64,000 bases of DNA from Manihot esculenta (Eukaryota; Streptophyta; Magnoliopsida; Malpighiales; Euphorbiaceae), in assembly GCF_001659605.2 (NCBI RefSeq), contig NC_035161.2, positions 39,823,956 to 39,887,955 on the forward strand, read 5' to 3'. The notes under the pieces are model-generated. The model did no database searches, was not told the origin of the DNA, and saw only the letters and a program-made list of their open reading frames with translations. Each line of letters opens with the position of its first letter. Positions within the stretch are counted from its first letter, which is position 1. Made by a program: the position numbers and the translations under genes. Positions 47,703 through 60,900 of this stretch are shown here, piece after piece.

Positions 47703-50700
47703 CTATATGATCGTCCCGTCCTTTATTATGAAATTTTTCAAGATCACTGTTATTCCTGATCTAATGTAGAACCCTTCAGATGACCTTTCTGCCTCTTCAA
47801 CATGCTGCAGTTCAACCCAAAAGCAAAAGGAAATGAAATAGTTAGATCAATATCTGTCACAGATTTAATCTCCTAAATAACTAACCAAAGTTGGGGATGA
47901 ATAACTATTAATCCTTACATCCTTGTTTGCTATGATCACTTTCTTCCCAATTCTTGCATTCTTGTCAATTATGCAGTTCCTGAAAGATTAAAGGAACTCG
48001 TCATATTTACCTTATCAAGGGTTAAATTCAGAGCACATTTACATGATACAGATAAGAAATAACAGGAAGGAACAGAGTCATAAAATATCTTGTCTAGTCC
48101 TCTTATCATATTGTAGACAAGAGCAAATGAATTTTGACTTCTTGCAGGAAGTTGTTAAATTTACCTCACGTGCTTAGCAGTATAGAAGGTGCATTTCAAC
48201 AAAAATCGAAGAAATGGACGATGAAATTTGAAAGCATTTGCAGGACTAAGTGCATAAAATTCAACATGTATTTATACTTGCTATTGCACATATGTGATGC
48301 CTATCCCACCTCAAAAGACAAACAATTAGATAGAAAATTCCATTCAAGAATCTGCTTTCAATACATTTAGGAGACACCTACATAATTTTGGTATCTTGCC
48401 CGACGCCTATTGGAACTTTGCCTTCAGCTAAGGAGGCTGCTCTCTCTGCCTCAGTTTGGTAATAGTCAGCACCCATCATCATGGTGTCCTGCAGATTATG
48501 GTTCAAATCTTTTAATCCTGGTAAAGAAACAGAATCACCGACTCATGTGATTTGGTGGAATAAGAATGCACCAAAATGCATTCGTGATGGTACAAGATAT
48601 CCTTATTGCGGTCTTAGTGCAAAAAGTAATCTGCAGCCAAACAGTATTTTAGGTATAAACTCTACTCCATATATCAAGGGAAAATAATTTATTTGAAATT
48701 TTCTAACTTCTACTCGATTTCATAATTAAAGTTTTTCTTTCAGAAAAATAATGAGATAAAACATGATGTGCACTCTGATGCACTAATACTAACACCTCCT
48801 GCCCACTGTTTCCAGATCATGTCTATTGATAGATGTTTATCTATTTCTTCCAAGCAAAATAATGCCCCAGAAAAAATAAAAGAACTAGGAGAATAGGTTA
48901 CCTTCAGCTCAACCCCATATTCTAGTCTTGAGCGAATCCCCACAATGGAATGTTCAACACTGCACTCCCTTAAAAAGCAACCATGTGATATTATGGAATC
49001 CTTGACCTATGATAGGAGTTATTACATGAGCTCAGTGCACAGCAGCATAGCCTTGAGATTGCAGTATGCAAGCCACAAGTATAAAATCATACCCGACACT
49101 TCTCTATTTTAGATGGTGGTAGAAACTGGGGACACGTGAAGATTGGCTTGAGTGGATCATAGAAGTGAAACTTAGGAGGCTGCAAAAAGTAAAACATATG
49201 GTAGCTTGTAAATATTCATTTGACCAAACAAAATACTGCACTAAGACACATTAAATGAAAACTATATACCTGATCTGTTAGCGCCAAGTTGGCATCAAAG
49301 AAAGATTTTATAGTTCCAATATCCTCCCAGTAGTCGTTGAATAGATATGCCTGCCAGGAAACAAAAAATAGCCACCTATCAGAAGTTTCTTAAGTAAAAA
49401 AAAAAAAAATGAAACGTTGCATCTATTTATACATTCTCATGTTAAGTTTGGTGAAGAATAAATGGAACATATTGTCAATCAAATCAAACTTTCCAGGGTC
49501 AGAACCTATCATTAATTCAAGAATGCAGCATTCCAGCCGAATATGAGAATGACTTTAAAGAATTTACCCGAACGTTGTAATCTCTAGCAGCCATTGGAAT
49601 AATTTCTGATCCAAAATCATTGGCCGCTGGATAATGCCACCTAAAGAAAAAAAAAGTATAGGAGGAAAAAAGAGAAACATCATTCGTTGGTAGTTGAAAT
49701 CATATAAATCGCCAGTATATTATTCTTTGATATTTGTGAGGAAATGTGTTAAAACGTCAAACCACCACTTTAGTCATAAAAATTTATAATAGTTATATGA
49801 TATTTTTCATATTTAAGGGGATGAAAATTAGTTTCATCAAACTGCAATTTAAGCTGACACAAGTACCTAAATGCTGTTCTCTCCTCCAGGGCTCAAATGA
49901 CGTATACATTATCTAACATGTTATAAAGTGCTACAGTGATGTGAACTCTTCAATGATAATGATCTAATAAATTAAAGACTAATATCATTAATCCATTATT
50001 GTTTAAATCACAATGGAATAACCTGATCATTCACCAGTAATAAAAGCTTAACAACAAACCTTCAAACAATAATGAAAATCTTAATTGGTTGAATCCAAGC
50101 CCTTTTTCTTTTCTAAAGCATGATGCTTACCTCAGCTATATGACTTATAAAATTTATTGCAAGAAAGTCTTTATGCTATAAGTTGATATGCTGGGATGTT
50201 TTTATGGAATTATACTGAAAGAATTTTGCCTTTTTCTCTGCTATCAAGGACATCATGTAACGGGAATATAATGCATTTCTGCTACTTTATGTATGTTGTA
50301 ATAATGCAAACGGCAGCCTTAAACTACCTGAGAAGTTTTAGCAGAACATCTGTCTTGAACAAATATATGCCCATTGATGCAATGTATGGGAACTTCCTTG
50401 CATCTGCAACTGATAATCCGAGAAGAGTTGTATCTACTCTCTGAGGCAATGAAAATTGTTGATCAGATGTTATTTTTTAAAAAGACAACTAAAAGTTACG
50501 ATTAGTTTTAAGCTAATTCTCTCATGAAGAGAAAAAGGAGCAAAGTAACAAACCATGGATTTCAAATTTTCACCCTTGGGCTTCTCAATAAATTGTGTGA
50601 TTCGTCCTTTCTCATCAATCTTTACCAACCCAAAATCAGAGGCTCGACTGCAGGTGAGAAGAAATAGATAGATAACGAAGGAAATAGATCAGCTTCAAAC

Positions 50701-52151
50701 TAGTATTTTTAATTGAAATTTGTTATCTTGAACAAGGCATGAGAAAATTTTGAATGAAAGGCAGCTCAATCTACGCATAAATTTCAGTAGCAAAAAGAAA
50801 AAAAAACACTCTAAATTAGTTACCTGTCATCTACAGGGAGGCAAGAGACAGATATATCAGCACCTGAATCAATGTGCTTCTGCAGATAGAGATAATATTT
50901 GCAAAATTACAGAAAATGGGGGAAGAAAAAAGAGAGAAGTGATAATCAACTTTGAAAAACAATGCTTCAACCTGCAAAAAGTCCATATAATCCATCCGAT
51001 AGAGATGATCACCAGATAATATCAGAATATTCTCAATGTTCCTGTGCTTTGCATTCTGCAAAGGTTGAGAACATTAAAGGCATATATAACTCACCTGGCT
51101 GGATGAGATAACTATTATTTCACAAATAATCAAACGACATTAACCTTCATTTTTCATCTGCAATGCATTTCTCGTACCTCAAACAACCAGATAAATTGCC
51201 TAACAGCATCAGCTGTGCCCTGAAACCACCTCTTTCCAGATTCCCCAGGTGTTTGAGTAGCTGCTAATACCTTCAATGAAAAAGCAACCAAAAATTAGCT
51301 GCATAGGCAGGAGTATGCCAAGATATGGCCCCAAGAGGAAAAAGAAACATTGCAAGCGGGTTCTGCATCAAGCATGCATTTGATACTAACACGTAAAATT
51401 GCATCTTCAAGAATTAAATACCTCAACAAACCCTTCACCAAAGTTTACACCATTCCCTGAATTATATGTTCTAGCAATGTGACGATTGAGTGATTGAGAA
51501 TTGAACTGCGTGAGGATGTATATTTTATTAATGCCACTGTTTATGCAATTGCTCATTGGGACATCTATCAGTCTGTAACATCCCCCGATTGGTACCTACC
51601 ATGCCAGGAAAAGAAAAAATCAACTTCATGGGATTTAAATTAAAACTGTTTTACTTGAGAAAAAAAAAAAAGAAATCAAAACTATGTCAAGTGATCTCAC
51701 AGCTGGCTTAGCCCTTCTATTAGTAAGAGGAAAAAGTCTTGTTCCCGCTCCACCACCTAAGATAATAGAGGCAACAGTCTTCGGGTCTGCTTCTGGTTTT
51801 TCAAGAATCGGTGCCTGGAAATTCTATATTGCGAGTACAAAAGAGCATGTGGATTAGAGGCACTTACCTAAACAACATGAACTTCAAATTCAAAAGCCCA
51901 CAAAAGATTAAAACTACCGTGAAATCTTTTGTAACATCAGCAAGGACAGAAGTAGTCAAGAAGCGTCTGGTAGTAGAATGCATTTTCCTAGGGAAATTGA
52001 TCTTCCCTATTTGAATACCAGAATCAGAGCTGTATGGATACCCAATGCCTCCTTTTTGTCCAACAAATGGGGATGAAAGAAACATGTTATGGCGCGTTGA
52101 TTGCATCGGATAAGACATTGACATGAATCCTTGTAAATCAGCCACCGCCAT
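47703..52151 (-). CDS. ADP-glucose pyrophosphorylase large subunit, plastidial
   Basis: Fifteen exons (52151-51918, 51814-51701, 51595-51422, 51270-51178, 51055-50972, 50879-50824, 50647-50554, 50440-50328, 49640-49568, 49350-49270, 49179-49093, 49006-48902, 48488-48382, 47979-47919, 47804-47703) encode 525 residues. The first 70 or so residues ([13 protein letters not shown] onward, Ser/Arg-rich) suit a plastid transit peptide. The nucleotidyl-transferase domain has [20 protein letters not shown] and [11 protein letters not shown] with Asp221; the C-terminal beta-helix ends [14 protein letters not shown], the region linked to 3-PGA activation. [12 protein letters not shown] marks a large subunit. 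It pairs with the small subunit to make ADP-glucose from glucose-1-phosphate and ATP (EC 2.7.7.27), the committed step of starch synthesis. Arg104 and Lys114, needed for catalysis in small subunits, are both kept. Confidence 0.95.
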
Positions 52152-54948
52152 TTTGATTTTGACTATACCAGGGTAGAACAGTTACTCAGGAAATTTGCTT
52201 CAAACTCTGTAGCTGCTCTTCTCTGCTCTTTGAGTATAAAACAAATTTGAATTAGAAAGAAGCATTTCAAACAGATTGTTGATAAAATTTCTAAAGCCAA
52301 ATGAGTTTAAAAACCCAGTTCAAGAAAAACAAAACTAAGTTTAAAAACAATAATAATAATGATACAAGGATAAGAAACCGGTGCTCAGAAACAGAGAGAT
52401 TACCCAGCTGATAAACCCCAAGATTAAACAATAGAGAACATTCATTGCAATGCAAATGAAGACTAAACTATTAATGAAGAAATGGGATTACTTTATTGCC
52501 TTTAAAAAAAATTAAGTTGCCTCGAGATGGAGCAAAGAATGGCTCCAACATTAACACCATGACCATCTCCACCTTTTTTGTCTTGCAAATTAAAACAAAC
52601 AAATTAAAGGGGTTCTCATGGGTGAGGTAAGTTATCGAGATTCGCAGCAGCTTAAAAGAAAAGCTGTCACCACCCCATTTATGCGAAGTCCATTGCACAT
52701 TTAAGAAAAAGATCGTACGGAGTTTCCACTTATTGACTTGAACTATTGCATGTGCATATGCAAATATTTTCCATTAAATATTGAGCTTTTCACACTCCAT
52801 CAATCTCGATAATCTCTTTTCAAAAACAAGAAATGTTGATGGCTCACCAGTGCCTGGAATTACGCTCATGGAGGAGGCCAATCAAGTTTCATGGTTCTTC
52901 ATCATGAGAAATAGTAGAATGAAATATGATATCTCCATTAAAGTTGAGTTTGATCAAGTAGAATATAACAAGTGAAGAGTAAAAAAAGGGTTAAGTTTGA
53001 ATATCCAAACTTGAATTGCGAGCACCGAAAAGGATGGTTTTGTTTAGCATAACGATCCAGAATTTCCGCATTCCCAAATCTTGAATGAAAATCCAACACC
53101 ATACTCCCAAATCTTCTAAACACAAGTAGTTCAGATTTGCAAGGGTTTCATATTCTTCTAGTTCCGCTCTCTTCATTTTTTTTTTCCTAATAATTTAAGC
53201 CAGTTAATTAAAAAATTACATACGGAAATTATTTGCATTCGGAAATTTATACATAACGCTGTAAAAAAAAACTATGGGCTTTGTGATTACATTTTTTTTC
53301 CCCTTTTTGCCGAAAGTGTGATTTCATATAACAAAATGAAGCCCTACTTTTTGAATCGAAAAATGAAGCCCTACTTGTTTCTCGTTAAAATAATAAAAAT
53401 TAAGTTATGGATTTTATTCGTAATATATTAAGAATTATTCTTATTTTAATAAATATAATAAAAATTATTATTTAATTTTTATAATATAGAGATATTTATT
53501 AATTATTCTTTTAATTTAAAAAATATATTAAAATATTTTAATATTTTAAAAAAATTATTAATTAATCTTTTCATTAATTTTATTATTAAATATTTTACTA
53601 TTTAATTTTTATAATTTTAAAAAATTTATTAATTAATCTCACTATATTATAAATATTTTAAATATTTTTATAATATTTAATAATAAAATTAATAAAATAA
53701 CTAATTAATAAATTTTTTAAAATATTAAAATATTTTAATATATTTTTTAAATTAATTAATAATTTTTCCATATCACATTAATAAATATATAATGAGGGGA
53801 ATAGGGATGGGGCGGCGCAGAAACGGAACCGTTGTCTCTATTTGCTCCATTGAATATTGGGTTCGGAGCGAAAAATATTGCGGTCGTTACTGTGGGAATT
53901 TGCTTTTGTATTTATTTTTTATTTAATTTTTAATATAAGATACTGTATATTTATTTATTAAAATAAAATATATTTAGAATTATAGGTTTTAATGCTTGGC
54001 ATCTTCATTTACACAAAATTCGAAAGAGGAAAAAAAAAAACAAAAGAGAGAGAGTAGGTGTAGAGTGTTACCATTTAGAGGAACAGACTGGACAGACAAA
54101 ATTCGACTTGCTTAACCATATGATTAAAATGTTATTTTTTGTCCATAACAATAAATAATATTTAAAAATTGATTTAATTTTATCCGGAAAGAAATTCGTA
54201 TCAGAATGATTTCAATTACATTATACCATCTTTTTGCTTTACAATTCTCCATTTGCCAATACATAAAGATTTCTTACATTATATCAAGATTTCTATACAT
54301 AAAATTTTAATTTCAGGAAATTAATTTCTGCTAGCTTTTTGTTCCGAATAATAAAATGGTGGACATTTTACAATTGTGTCCATTTAATTTTCGCTCTTAG
54401 AATTAAATAATATACATGTAAAATTATTCTAATTAATTAATAACATAAAAATTACATTATTATAATTTGATCATTTGATGATGTAAATTTTGTATTACAA
54501 ATATTAAAAATTTTAAAAAAATAATAATTAAATAAAATATATGAAATTTTATTTTATTTTATTTAAACCACGAATTTATATGTGCAAGGTACCTTAAAAA
54601 AAACTAGTCCTAAATAAACGGGCACCCTGACCCGAGACAGAAGTTAAATACTATTCATTCTTCCCCTACTTCCATCAAAATATCAGGAACAGATAGGTCA
54701 GCTTGGATCCTAGAACCTAAACTTGAATGACAGCCCCAAACCCAATTAAATTGAATTTTGGCTCTGAGATGAATCAAGTGAGCAAGTTCTATTGAGTTTA
54801 GAGCGACGCACGTGCACGCAAGCAACCAATGGGAACTGTGGAAGGCCAAATAAACACTAAGAGAGGCTATTAATGGAGAAGCTACAACAGGCAAAACTTG
54901 CTGTACACACTACATAGATACAATGAAGATTTGCTAACACGCTCAAAA
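52152..54948. other. Intergenic region with a foldback element
   Basis: The left part should be the AGPase promoter and 5' UTR. Short frames at 52781-53176 look accidental. 53462-53790 is an AT-rich inverted repeat. The last several hundred bases may be the paladin 3' UTR. Nothing else was recognised. Confidence 0.5.
53462..53790. mobile_element. AT-rich foldback (MITE-like) element
   Basis: The left arm (TTATTAATTATTCTTTTAAT, then AAAAATATATTAAAATATTT) is an imperfect reverse complement of the right arm (53640-53790). The arms are about 120-140 bases with a short spacer. The motif order TTATTATTTA..ATTTATTAATTA..ATTAAAAT matches the ends of the element at 38551-38897, so both may be one family. 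Confidence 0.55.
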
Positions 54949-57900
54949 TTACTTATCGATCCTCAGGTTATTACAAAGATGTCCTAGTTCAGGTCTTGCA
55001 CTCATCCAAGATGCGAATCTTGTTTCGGTTGGTTTAGCACAATAGAGGTATGATCTGAATGTTATGAGGAAGAAATATCGCCTGCAAATGGAAAAATAAA
55101 AATGGTTACCTGATTTTCGCTTTATTATGTGATAACAGAGACATATGCACAGTGATCTATATTTATAACAGCTATGAACTAGCAGAGCAGGCAGATGAAA
55201 CGCCCATGAACTAACCTTAAAGCTTAGGACGAGCTAACTAGGATACTAGTTTGCTAGGGAAAGCATATGAATAACCTTATTAGCAAAAAAGAAGCAAGTT
55301 TTAATTGCCAAGGCCTGTGAACTAACCTTAAGGCTTTAATGCCCATATCCATGATGCATGCACGTTGCTCATCATCATCATCTGGATACTTACTGAGTTC
55401 CTTGCTGTAATATAGAATATCATCACGTAAATGCCCTGCACCCCCACACCTTTAAAACAGAGGAACAAACTCAGCACCAGAAGCTAAACCACATGAAGGT
55501 ACAGATACGAGACAATATTAAAATAAAATAAGAAATTGAAAATCATATAAATTAAGAAAAATTGAAAATTTTCTAAGACATATTACTCTACTGAACACAA
55601 GAGGAGAAGAGGATAAATAGTGAGCCAGTTTTTCTTTCCTATGACATGAGAGTTCTCTGCCTTCATGTGAAAAATGCAGCTTTATGCTTTGACAGGTTTC
55701 AATATCATAGAAGCACTAATTTAGTTTTTTTTTTTTTTTTTTTTTTTTATTTTAAATGTAAAGAGATGAGAATTACATACTTGTCAATAATAATGTCAAC
55801 ATCTGCTTTGCTCTTTGGACCATATGTGAGAACTCTTGTAAGACTCAGTATGTCACGGTAATCACCCATCTTGAGTGTTTCTTCATCAGAGGATTGAGAA
55901 GGTAAGCTCCCTTCATGCACAGAAAATGACTCTGTACCAACTAATGTTTGTGGAATCTTCGCCACAAAGTTTGCCTCCGCGCCCAGTCTAATACAAATAA
56001 CTGCCATTGCATAGGCCACACCGCCAAACCCCGTGTGTGAAACAAAAAGGTAACTCCCTTCGCAGCTACAAATAAAATTTATATTTAGAAAAACATTCCC
56101 AAAGGAAAAACTCATAATTATATAAATGATGAAAAGTTGAAAGTCCAAAATAATAAGATCCCACCCAATAGCGTAAAAGAAAATATTCAATTAGCAGGTA
56201 TTCTCAAAGTTGCATATCCTTTTTACTATGAAAATGCAAAGGAAGGTAGAGGTTCCAGAGTGTTGTCTTGTTTAGAGAATACCTGCTCTTGGTAATGCAG
56301 ACTACCAAAGTAAATTAATCCTTTAATGATGATGAATGCACAAACACTCACACATGATGACACGATGCATATTTGTTAGCAGTTGAAAATTTGGACAAAC
56401 ATGAAGTTAATTCAAAAAATGATCTTTGTTTCACTTCTTTGGAACAATTTGGTGCCAATGTGTTAATGTCCCTAAATAGAAAAGCCATTGTGCTCACTAA
56501 TTTTCAGGTTGGTGCGACAAGATTTCTTAAAGATTTGTTAACAGCATACATCCAAGAAAGTAACAATCAGCCTAGAGAAGATCTAGACTTTTAGGCTTTC
56601 AGATATTATGAAAGCTTTTGGATGAGCAAGAACACAAGGAAAGAAAAGGACACAATTACCATTTCTCATACACAACCGGAGCGGTATGCTTTAAAGGAAT
56701 GCCAATCTTTATTATCCGAAAAGAATACTGGAAAAGTTTATAGTTTGACAATAAAACTACTTTTGCCCTTGCAATTTATACAGGTTGATAAGGACAGTGA
56801 GAGAATGCGAAGATGGTGGTGCTAGGCTTCAGAGATTAAGACAAGCTGAAGGACAGGTATCAAAACCACATTCCAACTACCCTGATTATTCAAATGAAAA
56901 ATAGTTGGCTGCTAGTTTAAAAGCAATATTTTTTTGTTCAATGGAAAAAGGAAAAAGAAAAAAGACATATTTAGGGCACAGAAGATAGAAATTGATACTC
57001 ACTCATCTGCACAATACTGGATTGCATCAACATCAGAAGCTAAAGCCTCCCTCTCTCTAGTTAATGGTATCCTCCTATATGTTATATCATAACCCTCATC
57101 TCTTAGAGCAGCATAAACTTCAGCTGGTGTCTTCATATCATCTGCAAAGATGTTTTCCCAGTATCCTATGACACTAGACTGGTTTGTTGCTGGGTTATAT
57201 TCTTCACGATGTAAAAGCATTCTCCCTCCAGACTCCCTCACCTCAGATACTATATCTTCTTTTAGTCGTGCCTCCATATGTTCCACCTATATAAGGTTAT
57301 ATGAAAAGGAAGTAAAGAGAACACACTTGGCATGGATAGGACAAACGTAGGTCAACAGAAACATACCACAGGACCAGTAATTCCAACATGCTTGAGTGTA
57401 TCAACAGGTTTATGCAACTCCCTGAGGACAAATGGTGTGCCATTAATGTAAACAACTGCTTCTTCTCTGAGATCAGTCAATATCACTTTATGAGCAAATG
57501 ATCCTTCTACCTTGGGCTTGGCACCCAAATATGCTAGCATCTCTTTAGCACCAGTAATTGTAGGGGTTGCCATGCTATACACAGGATATCCGTCCACCTG
57601 AAGCAAACAGAATTACTGGGTTCAAAACCAGTGCCGAAGTTCTATCATAATGCAAAATTTCTCCTTAGTGATTAGTCAAATCATCAGTTGTTCATGAAAA
57701 GCCTTGTGCATGTGCATACGACGCTAGCATGCACACAGAATGAGAAGCAAAAATAGAAATAGAATGAAAACTGGATAATTCAAATAAATCAAATGGAGTA
57801 CCAAAAAAAAACCTTTCAGTCAGTGATCCATCATCATTTTCAGGCAAGGACGCAGAAATATTATGTATAAGACCAAGGAATACAACAGTAGGCACAGCTC

Positions 57901-60900
57901 CTACCAGTTTTATGTCCAAATTATATAATTAAGAATGGCAGAAAATATCAGATAAGCACATTAAGCTATCATATGCATGCAGATTTTCTCTATGGATCAC
58001 AATTCCAAATAAACTGCTTGATACTACGCATACCTTGTAAACATGTGGTGCTCCATGAATTTGTATGTGACTGGAAGTCCTCTGACCAGGAAAGAAATAC
58101 ATTTTAAGTATAGAGCCAGTTCCTAAAACTGAACCATTGCGGGCCTTGATAGTGGCTTCCATTACTGCATCCCCATGCTGGGAGTCCTGTGGTGCTCTCA
58201 ACTCTTCCTGCATTAAATAGGATTTGAAACACTATGTAAGTTTAAATAGTAATAAAATGAAAATCTACAACATCAAGACAAAAAAATTATATTAACATAG
58301 TAACAGTCCTGAAGTACTGAAACAGAAGGTGGATGAAAAATATACAGGTATAGTGAAAAACCGCCCAGGTCTTAGTCTTATGCTCCATTTCATGGCTTGG
58401 ACCTCAGGTCTTTGATGCAACCAACTCTTAAATGTCATTCTCAATTCTCCTTGACCACAAAATCCATCAAATGCTTCACTTCCAAGATACGCTGCAAAAG
58501 CAATTAAACGGAAGTACCGTTCCAGATATTCAGCACCACGGTTCAAAGCCACTCTCCTCACTCTTGGCTCAACATGTTGTTGATTGACAACCTTTCTGTA
58601 ATGCAGAACAGCTTGGCGAATATTCTGCAGTGCAGAGCATCTATCAATGGCAGCATCTAAGGCTTCTCGACATTCCACCCCATTCTCAAATAATCTTGTT
58701 ATCTTCCACAACAATAGGATATCGTCAATGCCAAATGCACGACTCTGCTCTGTACCAGTTCTTACTCTGGTAATACTAGAGGGGGATGAGGCCGCATTGT
58801 CTCCAGTTTCTTCACCACTTGAGCTGCCACTATCCACCTCTTCACGGGTCACATCATCAGCTAGGATTCTGATCGGCCGCCCATAATCTATTCTAAGTTT
58901 TAGAAGGCAAGCAATTACAGTGCCAGTGGTTGTCCTTCCCCTCCCCATCTGAAAGGATTGCAGACGGCCATTCAGGTGAAAATAAGAAAATAAAGAAAAA
59001 CTTCAACACAAGAGAAGACGGCACGCTTTTTATAAACTAGTATTAGTTAACGTGCTTTGCATGTTATTAATACTCCTTCTTTGTACTCCTAAGTTTTTAT
59101 ATATCTATATCTATTATATTTTTTATATAAAATCATTTTAAATACTAATTGGTATTATATATAATAGAAAAACATAATTGATAAAATATAGGCATTAATA
59201 CAAAATAATGTAAAATCTTAATTAATTCAAACCTTTTGTGAACATTAAAATAAATAGTAGGATTGTTCTTTCCAAATGAATATTTAAATATATCAACTTT
59301 AAATATAGTGCTTTCAATTTTTATTTTTTATAAAAAATAAATTGTTATAAAATTTATAATAATGAAACAAATATAAAATATATGAAAATAATTTATAACA
59401 AAATATAATATTTATCTTGAAATTAGCTAATATTAATTTTTTAATTGGCTGAATCAATTTTAAAATTATGTAACCAAACCAACAATAAAATTTAGTAGTT
59501 TTATATTTTTTTTTTGTCAAAATTACAAATTATCGATAAAAATAATTTATGCATTGATTATTATTATTTTTTCCATATTAATAATGTCATCTACAAATTA
59601 ACTACAAAAGTATAAACAAAAGGAAACCATGTTGAAAATAATTAATATTTATAAATTAAAACATTATGTAAAAAATTCTTAGAATAAAGAGATGTACAAA
59701 AAATAATAAAAATAATAAATAAAACTATCCTAATTATCTTGAAACTTAATTTAACACATTAAAAATAATTTGTACGAATATAAACTAACTTTTTTATGAC
59801 TCTTTTAAATATATAAAAAAATTAATTATATTATCCTATTTTTTTCTAAAAAAATAAGATTAATATTATCAAATTTATTTGATTTTGATATATATATGTA
59901 TTAAAATTTTAGTTTATTATCTTATAATTATCATCTTATAAATTTAAACTTTTTATTTTATAATTTAATGTTATAACTATTATTTTAATATTTTAATATT
60001 TTTAAATAAATATAAAATTATCATTATCATTTAAATAAGTTATATTATCACTTTATTATCCTTATAATCAATATTTTAAATTAAAACACTTAACTATCAA
60101 TTTAATATTACCAAAATAAAAATTTATTTTAAAGATCTTGTCTCAAATGATCTATTTTACTATTTACATATTTTTTAAAATTAAAATAATTATTTACCAA
60201 CTTTAAATTAATTTAGATAATAAAATTATTATTCACTTCAAATTTTCAATATAATGGTTAATAATATAAACAACAACTTATTATCTTATAACATAATATT
60301 ACTAAATTCATTAATATTTTATAATTAACAATATATGCATATAATTAAGTTTTAGAAAATATTAAAATATTAACATTTAAAATTAAGTTAATTTAAAACT
60401 ATAATCTATCACTGTAATGATTTATTTTTCTTTATAATTTTGAGTTAATTTTTTATTATTTTTCAGAATTCATCAATATCTAAATGTGTTGTTTTGATAA
60501 TTTTATATCAAAATTTTGATTTTTTAATATTTATATATATATATATATCATAATTTACATATTTATTTATTTAATTTAAATAAATTGAGATAATAAAAAT
60601 TATTGTCACTTTAAAATTTAAATATAATTATAAATAATTAAAGCAAAAACTTATTATATGATAATTTTATATAATTAAAATTATTAATCTTTTATAATTA
60701 CATAAAGAAGTTTTTAGATTTTTTATATATATATAGTTGATAGTTGATTTTTAAAATTATTATAATCAGTTTAATTATTATCTTATAATTTTAATTTTAT
60801 AAATTTAGACTTATTATCTAATAATTTAATATTCTTAATTAAAAATTAGTTTGTCATTATTCGAGTTATATTATCATTTATTATCCTATAATTTTTAATA

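Noticed and set aside
52938..53176. Two short minus-strand frames upstream of AGPase
   Set aside because: They overlap in different frames and show no family signature; probably chance.
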